Source: Gammaproteobacteria bacterium (GTDB lineage: Bacteria; Pseudomonadota; Gammaproteobacteria; Pseudomonadales; Pseudohongiellaceae). From it: DNA of 64,000 bases. The number at the start of each line of letters is the position of its first letter. Position 1 is the first letter of the stretch. The translations under genes were made by a program, and so were the position numbers. Below, piece after piece: positions 1 through 8,712 of the stretch. The notes under the pieces are model-generated. The model worked only from the letters and a program-made list of their open reading frames with translations, was not told the DNA's origin and made no database searches. The DNA is taken from the NCBI GenBank assembly GCA_002711845.1, contig PASF01000005.1, positions 1 through 64,000 on the forward strand. Reading direction: 5' to 3'.

Positions 1-1
1 C

Positions 2-3000
2 CTGGTGTTTGCACCGGGCAGTGACTTCCAGGATCTGGCCGTGGGAGAGACCCGCGACGTGGTGATTGGTGTTACTGCCACGGACGCACATGGCGCCACG
101 GCCACCAATGATGTGACCATCACCGTCACCGGCACCAACGACGCGCCTGAATTTACTGGCGGCACAACATCTGCCACCATCACCATGAACCCGGTTCAGG
201 CACCGTTCACGCTGGAGCAGTGGACAGGTTACCAGTCAGACCAGTTGGCGAACCTGAAGACTTACGCCGCCAATAACGCACCCAACTACACCGTCAGCAC
301 GAATGTCATCGACTACACGGATGATCCGGCGGGATTCGCGGGCGAAATCCCTGGCAGTTCTCCCTGGCCTGCTGCACTGGCAACGGGCGAAACGACAAAC
401 GGCGGTATCAACAATACGTTCTTTGCCAGGGTAACAACCGATATTGTCATCACCGAGGCGGACACTTATACCTTCCGCACCTTTAACGACGACGGGGTGT
501 TTCTGTCAGTCAACAATCAATCACTCATCAGCAATTCGGGCTATTTCGGGGAAACTGCTTTTGAAGGCAGCATCACGCTGAGCCCCGGCGTCTACCCGCT
601 GGAGCTGTATTTCTATGAAGGCGGTGGCGAAGCATCGCTGGAGCTGAGCTATAAAAATTCCAGTGGTATATACCAGCTGGTAGGCAACCCACCGGTGACC
701 GCCAGTGGTACGCTTGATTTTGATGACGTTGACCTGAGTGATGCCCATACCGTCACCACGGATGTTGCCAGCATTGGGTCGTATACCGGTTTAACCGCAA
801 GCCTGGCCACTGACACCACCGGCAGTGGCACCGGCGGACAGGTCGACTGGGTTTACGAGCCTAATGCATCTGTAACTCAGTTACTTCAGAGCCTGGGAGA
901 AGGTGAAACGTTTGAACAGGAGTATGCTGTAACGATCAAAGATGGCAAGGGTGGTTCTGACACCCAGATCGTCACTATAACCACTGTCGGTGTCAACGAT
1001 GCGGCCGTGCTAGGCAATGAAGTCGTCACGCTAACCGAGACCGACGCGCAACTGACGGCATCGGGCACCCTGTCAATCGCTGATATCGACAACGGCGAAA
1101 ACTTCTTCACAACTCAAAGCAATACAGCTGGCACTTATGGCAGCTTCAGCATTGACGCCAATGGCAACTGGAGCTTTGCCTCCGACGGCGCTTTGGATGA
1201 ACTGGAAGAAGGCGAAGTGGTCACCGATATATTCAATGTTACCAGTGTGGATGGCACAGCCACCACCGTGACGGTGAATATCAACGGCACGGCGGATGGC
1301 CCGGTTGCCGAGGATGACAGTAACGCGCTGACCGCGAGCAGTGTCAATAGCGATACTGACAACACGGTTTACTGGGTCGACTGGACCAGCGCGACAGTTG
1401 ATTCACAAGTCGGTGGCAGGAACCCCACTTATACAGTTGAAGGCACTATCACGCTTAGTGACAGGACGATAGGTGTCACCTATCACGGACAGGCCGCTGA
1501 GCCCTGGGGGTCAGTACCGGGCGTACAATTCAACGCTGCTGGCAGCGAAGACTATTTTGTCACCATGAACTCTGCGGGCACCATCACTAGCACGGAAGGT
1601 GTTGGAGTATTTACCAGTCCCGAAGTTGGCAATGGGCCGACCAACAATGACATTATTCGTCTGCATCATGCCGACTCTCCAAGAACACTGACGTTCTCTG
1701 AGCCCGTCGAAAACCTGTTTTTTGCCATCGTCAGCATGAACAATAACGGTTATCTCTTTGACCAGGATTTCGACGTCGTGGCGAGCGCTGACAGCAGCGC
1801 TGAGCGAGGTTACTTTGGTTGGACGGAGGCCTGGGCCAAGACCAACCCTGAACCAGGGCGTTTCGGTATTAGCACTGATCCTGGTGTTACGGGTGTCGGT
1901 GGCATGACAGAGTTCCACGGTGTGCTCGCCATCAATAACGCGCTCGAGTCCCTTACCTGGGAAAGCCAGGCCGATGAGAACTGGAATGCCTTCACCATTG
2001 GTACTTACGGCGTAGCACAGTCAGCCACAGTGTCCGGCAATGTGTTGGACAACGACGACCTGGGCAATGCACCGTCTGTCGAAATCAGCGATGTCGATGG
2101 TAATGCCATGGTCGGCAATTCCGTTACCCTGAACCTGGCGTCCGGTGCCATCCTCAAGGTGGATCGGGATGGCGAATACCTTTATGACGACAATGGCCAG
2201 TTTACGTCATTGGCGGCAGGAGAAACCCAAACCGACAGCGTTGTCTACACGGTCACCGATAGCCGAGGCTACAGTGACACAGCAACCCTGGATATCGTCA
2301 TCACTGGTATCAACGATGCGCCCGAAGCCGTGGCGGACAGCGCCGTTGTTAATGAAGATAGCTCAGTTACCATCAATGTGCTGGCCAATGATACCGATGT
2401 GGATAATGGCGATACCCTCACCATCCAGTCCGCGGCAAACGGACAGAACGGTGCAGTTGCCATTGTTGGTGGCCAGCTGGTGTATACACCCAACGCCGAT
2501 TTCCACGGCACAGACAGCTTCAGTTACGTCATTGCCGACGCCCTCGGAGCAACAAGCACTGCTTCTGTGGATGTCACGGTGACACCGGTTGCGGATACTT
2601 TTGTTGTGAGCAACCTGATTCAGAATGGATCCTTTGAAGACGGTCTGAATAACTGGGCTTCCAGCCAGATCAATTACATTGGCGACTGGCAGGCTGCAGA
2701 TGGCTCCAAGACTCTCGACATGAATGCCGAGAATGGTGGCGGCTATGTGGAACAGACCATCGCGACAGTTGTTGGCCAGGAGTATGTTGTGGGCTTCGCG
2801 CTCTCCAAGAACCCGGGCTCGCCAAGCGGCACGGAAACCCTGCGCGTAACAGCAGCCAATGACAGTCAGGATTATGTGTTTAATGCTGCCAACAGTGCGA
2901 CCAACATGTTGTGGGATAATCACACATTCAGCTTTACCGCTAACAGCACCTCCACAACCGTGCGATTGGCCAGCGCCGATCCGACAGGCGGCACTGATGC

Positions 3001-3283
3001 CTGGGGGCCGGCCCTGGACGAAGTGGTCGCTGTCACGAACCAGGTTATCACCGGGTTCGATAAAACGCTTGGCGACAAGCTTGATTTCAGCGGCCTGCTG
3101 AGCTCAATCAATGCGCCTAACAACAACACGGCCTTCTCGGGAGGTTTCCTTAACTTCCAGGCCTCCGGCAGCGATACTCTCGTGCAGATCGATGCGGATG
3201 GTGGCGCTGACGATTATCTCACAGTCGTCACACTGGTCGGGGTGTCGTTGAGCGAGACCGAAACGGGGAACTTCATCCTATAG
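2..3283 (+). CDS. large type I-secreted VCBS/PA14/cadherin-like repeat protein, 5' end missing
   Basis: The reading frame is already open at base 2, so the N-terminus lies outside the window; about 1093 residues remain. Visible modules in order are: the end of a VCBS/cadherin-like repeat; a PA14-like domain (about residues 60-225, a possible carbohydrate-binding module); two VCBS-type repeats (about 235-430); an unassigned beta-rich region (430-675); two cadherin-like repeats ending in the TYTV/DSFSYVI pattern (690-870); a galactose-binding-like module starting NLIQNGSFEDGLNNW (875-1010); and a C-terminal segment ending LVGVSLSETETGNFIL, typical of VCA0849-type type I secretion targets. No GGxGxD calcium repeats are seen in this part. 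Surface attachment or biofilm adhesion is inferred from the architecture. A strong terminator follows the stop. Confidence 0.8.
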   Translation: MVFAPGSDFQDLAVGETRDVVIGVTATDAHGATATNDVTITVTGTNDAPEFTGGTTSATITMNPVQAPFTLEQWTGYQSDQLANLKTYAANNAPNYTVSTNVIDYTDDPAGFAGEIPGSSPWPAALATGETTNGGINNTFFARVTTDIVITEADTYTFRTFNDDGVFLSVNNQSLISNSGYFGETAFEGSITLSPGVYPLELYFYEGGGEASLELSYKNSSGIYQLVGNPPVTASGTLDFDDVDLSDAHTVTTDVASIGSYTGLTASLATDTTGSGTGGQVDWVYEPNASVTQLLQSLGEGETFEQEYAVTIKDGKGGSDTQIVTITTVGVNDAAVLGNEVVTLTETDAQLTASGTLSIADIDNGENFFTTQSNTAGTYGSFSIDANGNWSFASDGALDELEEGEVVTDIFNVTSVDGTATTVTVNINGTADGPVAEDDSNALTASSVNSDTDNTVYWVDWTSATVDSQVGGRNPTYTVEGTITLSDRTIGVTYHGQAAEPWGSVPGVQFNAAGSEDYFVTMNSAGTITSTEGVGVFTSPEVGNGPTNNDIIRLHHADSPRTLTFSEPVENLFFAIVSMNNNGYLFDQDFDVVASADSSAERGYFGWTEAWAKTNPEPGRFGISTDPGVTGVGGMTEFHGVLAINNALESLTWESQADENWNAFTIGTYGVAQSATVSGNVLDNDDLGNAPSVEISDVDGNAMVGNSVTLNLASGAILKVDRDGEYLYDDNGQFTSLAAGETQTDSVVYTVTDSRGYSDTATLDIVITGINDAPEAVADSAVVNEDSSVTINVLANDTDVDNGDTLTIQSAANGQNGAVAIVGGQLVYTPNADFHGTDSFSYVIADALGATSTASVDVTVTPVADTFVVSNLIQNGSFEDGLNNWASSQINYIGDWQAADGSKTLDMNAENGGGYVEQTIATVVGQEYVVGFALSKNPGSPSGTETLRVTAANDSQDYVFNAANSATNMLWDNHTFSFTANSTSTTVRLASADPTGGTDAWGPALDEVVAVTNQVITGFDKTLGDKLDFSGLLSSINAPNNNTAFSGGFLNFQASGSDTLVQIDADGGADDYLTVVTLVGVSLSETETGNFIL

Positions 3284-3312
3284 CGATACAAGCCGCAGCT
3301 AGCCCCAAAGAT

Positions 3313-3342
3313 AAAATCCCCGCTTCGGCGGGGATTTTTTTT
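3313..3342 (+). terminator. rho-independent terminator after the adhesin gene
   Basis: Stem ATCCCCGC / GCGGGGAT closed by a TTCG tetraloop and followed by eight T. The stem starts 33 bases after the adhesin stop. It also argues against the upstream TTG start at 3341 for the next gene, because that start would sit inside the T tract. Confidence 0.9.
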
Positions 3343-3409
3343 GCCCGCCACCTGCCGTAACATAGCGCCCTCGCATACCCGACTCTATTCCCTATTGGCA
3401 GCCACACTG

Positions 3410-4966
3410 ATGACTGAAACCCCCACCCTCGCCGAGTTTGAGCGAATTGCTCTTGGTCAGAGCCCTTTCTCATTAAACCAAGCACAATGGCAGGACATTG
3501 AGACCTCGCATCACTATCTGCTCGATCAGATCTCCAAACGCCGCCTGATATACGGCGTTAATACCGGTTACGGGCCGCTGGCCACGACCTATGTGGAGCC
3601 TCATCACTCGGATCAGCTGCAACAGAACCTGGTGCATCACCTGTGCAGTGGCGTAGGCCCGGCGCTGAGCCCGTTGCACACTCGCGCGCTCATCATGGCT
3701 CGCTTGTTGAGCCTGTCTCAGGGGCACTCTGGCGCCAGCCCGGCGCTGGTGCAACGCCTGTCTGACTGCCTGACGCACGATTTTCTGCCGGAGATCCCGT
3801 CACAGGGCACTGTGGGCGCCAGTGGTGATCTGACACCGTTGGCGCACCTGGCACGGGGGCTTGGTGGTGAAGGACGGGTCCGCCTGGGCGACAGCGACTG
3901 GATGACAGCCGCTCAAGCCCACGACCTGCTGGGCTGGAAACCACTCACGCTGGCCGGTAAAGATGCAATCGCGCTCGTCAACGGCACTTCTGTCACGACT
4001 GGCATCGCGGCGTTGAACGGCGTCCTTGCGCTGCGCCTGGTCAAACTCAGCGCTGCACTGACGCTGCTTTACGCTGAGTTGCTGCAGGGCAATCGGGAAG
4101 CCTTCCATCCATTGATTGGTGACGTACGGCCACACCCCGGCCAGCGCGTGATTCATCAATGGCTCTGGCATAAAAGCGCCAGCAGCCAGAAACTGCAGGC
4201 CTGGGTCGCCAGCGGACGCTACCTGCCAGACGCTGCCGCGGGCGACATCCAACAAAACCAGCCGCTGCCGCAGGACGCCTATACCGTTCGCTGCGCGCCG
4301 CAAGCACTGGGTGCGGTGCTCGACTGCATCGAGCATCACAATGAGGTGACCCTGCGCGAGTTGGGATCGGTCACTGATAACCCGCTGCTGTTCGCTGAAC
4401 AGGACACCATCCTGCACGGTGGCAACTTTTTCGGTCAACACCTCGCCTTTGCCAGTGATCACCTGCACAACGCAGTAATACAGATGGCACTGTACAGTGA
4501 ACGGCGACTCGCGCGCATCACCGACCCGTTGCGTAACGGCGGCCTGCCGGCGTTCATGCAAGGGCAGCAGACAGGGCTGCACAGCGGGTTCATGGGCGCA
4601 CAGGTGACTGCCACATCACTGGTCGCGGAGATGCGCAGCAACGCAATACCGGCCTCCATACAGTCCATATCCACCAACGCCGACAATCAGGATATTGTCC
4701 CCCTTGGCACCATCGCCGCGCGCAAGGCCGCGGCTGCGCAGAATACACTGCAGAAAGTACTGGCGATCGAATTGATGGTGCTGGCGCAGGCGTTGGAAAT
4801 TCGGGGCCTGGATGGTTTTTCTGACAGCAGCCAACAGCTTTACGCCCTGGTCCGGGAAAGCGTCGAGCCACTGGCGGGCGATCGGGCTCTTGCCGAAGAC
4901 ATCGAGCGGCTGGCGGAGCGACTGGCCAACCCCGATGCGCTGCGGTTCCTCAATATGACGGAATGA
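3410..4966 (+). CDS. predicted tyrosine ammonia-lyase (aromatic amino acid ammonia-lyase family)
   Basis: A 518-residue MIO enzyme. The cofactor-forming triad Ala-Ser-Gly is at residues 137-139 in GTVGASGDLTPLAHLA, and the family motifs YGVNTGYGPLA, DAYTVRCAPQALGA and HGGNFFGQHLA are all present. The substrate-selectivity position reads VHHLCSG, giving His77-Leu78, exactly 60 residues before the triad. That is the His-Leu pair and spacing of characterised bacterial tyrosine ammonia-lyases; histidine lyases carry Ser-His there. The expected reaction is L-tyrosine to p-coumarate plus ammonia. No hut genes lie nearby. The start at 3410 (MTETPTLAEF) was chosen because upstream starts fall in the terminator. 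No clear Shine-Dalgarno is visible. What the p-coumarate is used for cannot be read from this window. Confidence 0.8.
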   Translation: MTETPTLAEFERIALGQSPFSLNQAQWQDIETSHHYLLDQISKRRLIYGVNTGYGPLATTYVEPHHSDQLQQNLVHHLCSGVGPALSPLHTRALIMARLLSLSQGHSGASPALVQRLSDCLTHDFLPEIPSQGTVGASGDLTPLAHLARGLGGEGRVRLGDSDWMTAAQAHDLLGWKPLTLAGKDAIALVNGTSVTTGIAALNGVLALRLVKLSAALTLLYAELLQGNREAFHPLIGDVRPHPGQRVIHQWLWHKSASSQKLQAWVASGRYLPDAAAGDIQQNQPLPQDAYTVRCAPQALGAVLDCIEHHNEVTLRELGSVTDNPLLFAEQDTILHGGNFFGQHLAFASDHLHNAVIQMALYSERRLARITDPLRNGGLPAFMQGQQTGLHSGFMGAQVTATSLVAEMRSNAIPASIQSISTNADNQDIVPLGTIAARKAAAAQNTLQKVLAIELMVLAQALEIRGLDGFSDSSQQLYALVRESVEPLAGDRALAEDIERLAERLANPDALRFLNMTE

Positions 4967-5030
4967 CTTTCCGCTATGCTAGTATAGGCTGGCCTCAAGC
5001 CCGTCAAGCAAGCAAAACCAAAGGTGTGTT

Positions 5031-5792
5031 ATGCGACTGATTTCCTGGAACGTGAATGGCATTCGCGCTGCCGTTAAAAAAGATTTTCTGAGCAAGCTGC
5101 CAGAGCTAAAACCGGATGTATTATGTCTGCAGGAAACCAAAGCGCAGGATGAGCAGGTTCTGGCTGCCCTGGGCGACAAGCATGGTTTTCAGGTGGTGCC
5201 GCATTCGGCCGTCAAGCCGGGCTATTCCGGCACCGCCATACTCAGCCGACGGCAACCCCTGTCAGTCGACTTTGGTCTGGATATCGAACAGCACGACCAG
5301 GAAGGCCGGGTGATTACCGCCGAGTTTGAAGACCTTTTCCTGGTGACGGTTTACACACCTAATTCCGGCAGCGAGCTGAAACGCCTGGAGTATCGCGAGC
5401 AGTGGGACCGGGATTTCCAGAAACATGTAGAGCAGCTGGAGATAAAGAAGCCGGTGATTATCTGCGGTGACCTGAACGTCTGTCACCAACCCATCGACAT
5501 CGCCAGACCCGATGCCAATTACAATAAAAGCGCCGGGTATACCCAAATAGAGATTGATGGCATTACCAACCTGCTCAAGGCCGGTTACATCGACAGTTTT
5601 CGTCATCTTTATCCGGACACCGTAAAGTACAGCTGGTGGAGTATGCGCGGTGGGGCCCGCGCCCGGAACGTGGGCTGGCGGCTGGACTATTTTCTGGTGT
5701 CAGAGAAACTGGCAGGGCGCATCAAAGGCGCCGAGATCCTCAATGATGTATATGGGTCGGATCACTGCCCCGTGGTGCTGGAGCTCGACTGA
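5031..5792 (+). CDS. xthA: exodeoxyribonuclease III / AP endonuclease
   Basis: A complete 253-residue member of the exonuclease III branch of the endonuclease/exonuclease/phosphatase fold. Visible active-site motifs are WNVNGIRAA (Asn), LQETKAQ (metal-binding Glu), YTPNSG, GDLNVCHQPID (catalytic Asp and Asn), WRLDYFLVS and the terminal GSDHCPV (Asp-His). It repairs abasic sites and 3'-blocked ends in base-excision repair. The start ATG has AAGG a few bases upstream. It is convergent with the cupin gene, with only two bases between the stops. The sequence looks closer to the ExoA/ExoIII type than to Nape, judged by eye only. Confidence 0.93.
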   Translation: MRLISWNVNGIRAAVKKDFLSKLPELKPDVLCLQETKAQDEQVLAALGDKHGFQVVPHSAVKPGYSGTAILSRRQPLSVDFGLDIEQHDQEGRVITAEFEDLFLVTVYTPNSGSELKRLEYREQWDRDFQKHVEQLEIKKPVIICGDLNVCHQPIDIARPDANYNKSAGYTQIEIDGITNLLKAGYIDSFRHLYPDTVKYSWWSMRGGARARNVGWRLDYFLVSEKLAGRIKGAEILNDVYGSDHCPVVLELD

Positions 5793-5794
5793 GG

Positions 5795-6559
5795 TCAGTC
5801 GGCACGTGTTACGCGGGCTTCCTTGATAACGACGACTACGGCCTGTTCCGTTCGATTCACCAGCGTGTACTGCTGACCTTCACTGATTGCTGACCAATGG
5901 CCAGCCGCCAACAGCTCTTCAGTGATGCCATCACTGCGCATGAGCTGCAGCTCACCTGCTGTTGCCTGCACCACATAGGCCGGGTGCTGATGCTGAACAA
6001 TCCCGGTCGACGCGCCCGGCGCCAACGCCAGCCGCCAGGCGCGAAACCAGCCGTTGCTGACATCCGGCGCTAGCGCCAGGCCCGCGGGCAGTGTTGTGTC
6101 GTCTTCCTCATTGACAGGGTCTGCGTAACTGGTCAGCGCAATGATTTGGAACAGTCCCGGCCCGGGGTTACTGACACGATGGGTGTATTCTTCATCAACA
6201 TAGCGTGTGACGCTGGACAGCCGGCCGTTCAACGGTCCGTCGCCATTGCTGATAAAGGTATACAGAATGGCGGCATCGTGGGTGTGCGGCAAGGTCATGT
6301 CACCCGGGTTGATCTGCACGTCCAGCAACCTGACATCGGCGCCGGTGTCGCTCTGCAGACGGTGCACAGTTCGGTGACGCGGCTCCTGCACAATCGGCAC
6401 CACCCGCACCGGGTCTGTCAGACCCACAAAATCTTCCGGCGCACCTTCGGTCAATGTTTCCGGAGCCGGATTATCTGGTTGCGCGTGAACGCCGCCCACA
6501 CCCAGGAGCACTGTGCAAAAGGCCGTGGCGAACACTGATGTTTTAAGACGAACTCTCAT
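5795..6559 (-). CDS. exported two-part cupin protein
   Basis: A 254-residue protein with a signal peptide (VRLKTSVFATAFCTVLLGVGG, cleavage likely after VHA). Two cupin-like halves follow: one around LPHTHDAAILYTFI (about residues 90-150) and one around GIVQHQHPAYVVQ (about 195-245). Both have His-x-His type metal ligands and a Gly-rich strand pattern. The fold is recognisable but the substrate is not; secreted cupins range from enzymes to ligand sensors. The ATG at 6559 is preferred over the TTG at 6574 because the signal peptide then starts with a normal n-region. It is divergent from the HI0933-family gene across about 170 bases with no obvious operator. Confidence 0.65.
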   Translation of the reverse strand: MRVRLKTSVFATAFCTVLLGVGGVHAQPDNPAPETLTEGAPEDFVGLTDPVRVVPIVQEPRHRTVHRLQSDTGADVRLLDVQINPGDMTLPHTHDAAILYTFISNGDGPLNGRLSSVTRYVDEEYTHRVSNPGPGLFQIIALTSYADPVNEEDDTTLPAGLALAPDVSNGWFRAWRLALAPGASTGIVQHQHPAYVVQATAGELQLMRSDGITEELLAAGHWSAISEGQQYTLVNRTEQAVVVVIKEARVTRAD

Positions 6560-6731
6560 CACTGAATTAAACAACCCCTTGCTGTAATAAGCAAATTTAA
6601 AATGACAGGAAAATCAGAACTGATTGACACCCTGCTCCCGCATACATGACGCCTTAAAAGCGCCGTAGGCAGCGAAAGCCGAGAGCAACTCTTCAAACGT
6701 CCTGCGACGGGAACGTGTAGAATGCCCACCC

Positions 6732-7928
6732 ATGACAGCAGAAACCTCAACAGATCAACAATTCGACGTTGTGATCATCGGCGCCGGTGCCGCCGGGCTG
6801 ATGTGCGCGGCAGTGGCGGGCAGGCGTGGTCGGCGCGTATTGGTGCTCGACAGTGCCAACAAAGTGGGCAAGAAGATCCTGATGTCGGGTGGTGGTCGCT
6901 GCAACTTCACCAACATGCACTCGACGCCGGACAACTTTATTTCCAGCAACCCGCATTTTGCGAAATCGGCCCTCAGCCGTTATACCCCCTGGGATTTTAT
7001 TGCACTGGTGGAAAAACACGGCGTGTCCTATCACGAAAAGAAGTTGGGCCAGTTGTTCTGCGATCACTCCTCCAAAGACATCGTGCGTTTGTTGCTGGAC
7101 GAGTGCGAAGCCGTGGGGGTGAAGGTGCTGACCCAATCGCCCGCGAGCAATATCACCTTAGGGTCGCCACATCGTCTGCAAACGCCCAGGTTCTCGGTCA
7201 GCTGTGAATCGCTGGTGATTGCCAGCGGTGGTTATTCCATCCCCTCCCTGGGGTCGACCGGTTTTGGTTTCGATTTTGCCCGCTCCCTCGATATTCCGGT
7301 ACTGCCCACACGAGCCGGCCTCGTGCCAATTACACTGGAGCCTCGGCAACTCAAGAATTTCCAGGATTTTTCCGGCGTGTCTGTTGACACCGTTACCACC
7401 GCTGGAGGAACCGCATTTCGAGAAAATCTTCTGTTCACACACAAAGGACTGAGCGGTCCTGCGATTTTGCAGGCGTCGTCATACTGGCAGCCCGGCGAAG
7501 CACTGGAGATCGACCTGTTTCCCGATCTCGATCTGGCCGAACACATTCAACAGATGCAGCAGCAGCGGCCCAAACTGGAGTTGAAGAACCTGCTCGGCGA
7601 ACAGCTTACCAAGCGGGTCGCTCAGCGCTGGTGTGACCTGTGGCTGGAGAACAAACCACTCGATCAGCTGACAGCGGACGACATTGCGCGCGTGACGTCG
7701 GCATGCAAACCATGGAAAGTCTGGCCCGCCGGCACCGAGGGTTACCGGACCGCCGAGGTGACGCTGGGCGGTGTGGACACCAATGCGCTGTCCTCAAAAA
7801 CCATGGAGGCACGCAACCACCCGGGGCTATATTTCATCGGCGAGGTCGTGGACGTGACCGGCCACCTCGGTGGCCATAATTTTCAGTGGGCCTGGGCGTC
7901 GGGGCACGCTGCCGGGGAGTATGCCTGA
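6732..7928 (+). CDS. HI0933/YhiN family NAD(P)/FAD-dependent oxidoreductase
   Basis: A complete 398-residue flavoprotein. The N-terminal dinucleotide fold is VVIGAGAAGLMCA (residues 12-24), followed by the family-specific KILMSGGGRCNFTN segment and, near the C-terminus, GEVVDVTGHLGGHNFQWAW, which completes FAD binding. The length and all landmarks match the HI0933/YhiN family. Its physiological substrate is not established; it is usually annotated only as a putative flavin oxidoreductase. It is separated from the following DUF1415 gene by 65 bases on the same strand. Confidence 0.85.
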   Translation: MTAETSTDQQFDVVIIGAGAAGLMCAAVAGRRGRRVLVLDSANKVGKKILMSGGGRCNFTNMHSTPDNFISSNPHFAKSALSRYTPWDFIALVEKHGVSYHEKKLGQLFCDHSSKDIVRLLLDECEAVGVKVLTQSPASNITLGSPHRLQTPRFSVSCESLVIASGGYSIPSLGSTGFGFDFARSLDIPVLPTRAGLVPITLEPRQLKNFQDFSGVSVDTVTTAGGTAFRENLLFTHKGLSGPAILQASSYWQPGEALEIDLFPDLDLAEHIQQMQQQRPKLELKNLLGEQLTKRVAQRWCDLWLENKPLDQLTADDIARVTSACKPWKVWPAGTEGYRTAEVTLGGVDTNALSSKTMEARNHPGLYFIGEVVDVTGHLGGHNFQWAWASGHAAGEYA

Positions 7929-7993
7929 CGGCAGTTGTCAGGCTCACCCAAAACACCAACTATGGAATAAAACCTGATTAGAGAAACGTGACT

Positions 7994-8575
7994 ATGAGCG
8001 ACCACAAAGATATAACAAACGTCGACATCGAAGCCCAGATGCGGGAATGGATTGCCCGCTTTGTGGTGGGCATGAACCTGTGCCCCTTTGCCCGCCGACC
8101 GGTTGAGGGAGATCAGGTAAAAATCGTGGTCACCGATGCGCGCGATAACGAAGCGTTGCTGGAAGCGTTGCAGAGCCAGCTGGCGTGGCTTGATGCACAG
8201 CCGCCCGCCAAAATCGAAACCACATTGATTGTGATTCCACAGATGCTTGGTGATTTTCTCGACTACAACGATTTTCTGGATATGGCCGACGCCCTGCTGG
8301 AAGAATTCGGCTGGGTCGGTCAGTTTCAGTTCGCTACTTTCCACCCCAACTATCAATTCGCAGGCACCCTGCCCGGCGACGCTGAGAACTATACCAACCG
8401 CGCACCGTGGCCAACCCTGCAGCTGCTGCGCGAAGACAGTCTGGAAGCGGTGCTCGCCAACTACCCGGACCCCGAACAGATCCCCGAGCGCAATATCGAC
8501 GCCATGGAACAACTGGGTGCCGCGAAGCTGGCGGATTTGCTGCAGGAATGCCGTGGGGCGAAACCCACCAACTGA
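7994..8575 (+). CDS. DUF1415 family protein
   Basis: A 193-residue cytosolic protein with the DUF1415 hallmark VVGMNLCPFARRP near residue 25, an internal LIVIPQMLGDFLDYNDFLD and the PWPTLQLLREDSLEAVL region. Function is unknown in the family; the conserved LCPFA(R/K) cysteine suggests a metal or redox site, which is inference. The ATG at 7994 was chosen over the in-frame GTG at 7988, since only the ATG gives the usual N-terminus. It probably belongs to one transcript with the upstream flavoprotein gene. Confidence 0.8.
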   Translation: MSDHKDITNVDIEAQMREWIARFVVGMNLCPFARRPVEGDQVKIVVTDARDNEALLEALQSQLAWLDAQPPAKIETTLIVIPQMLGDFLDYNDFLDMADALLEEFGWVGQFQFATFHPNYQFAGTLPGDAENYTNRAPWPTLQLLREDSLEAVLANYPDPEQIPERNIDAMEQLGAAKLADLLQECRGAKPTN

Positions 8576-8711
8576 CCAACCGGATGCAAGCTGCCGGGTC
8601 TTTTGAGCGCGGGCCCGGCTCATCACTCAGATAGACATCACGCAGCCCGGCCTGTTGCAGCTGCTCAATGCAGGTGCTGATGGGTTTGGTGGCATAGCCG
8701 ATGGTGTGCAT
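8574..8711 (-). pseudogene. N-terminal relic of a DUF488 family gene
   Basis: Immediately after the HDOD gene stop (one base between), an ATG opens a frame reading MHTIGYATKPISTCIEQLQQ and then AGLRDV. This is the characteristic start of DUF488 proteins, including the TIGYATKPI motif. Homology fades after about 30 residues; the frame then runs into sequence antisense to the DUF1415 gene. The rest of the usual 120-180 residues is missing. It is best read as the stump of a gene once translationally coupled to the HDOD gene. Confidence 0.6.
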
Positions 8712-8712
8712 G

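Noticed and set aside
3410-4966. Histidine ammonia-lyase (hutH)
   Set aside because: The selectivity pair is His-Leu, as in tyrosine lyases, and no hut gene is nearby.
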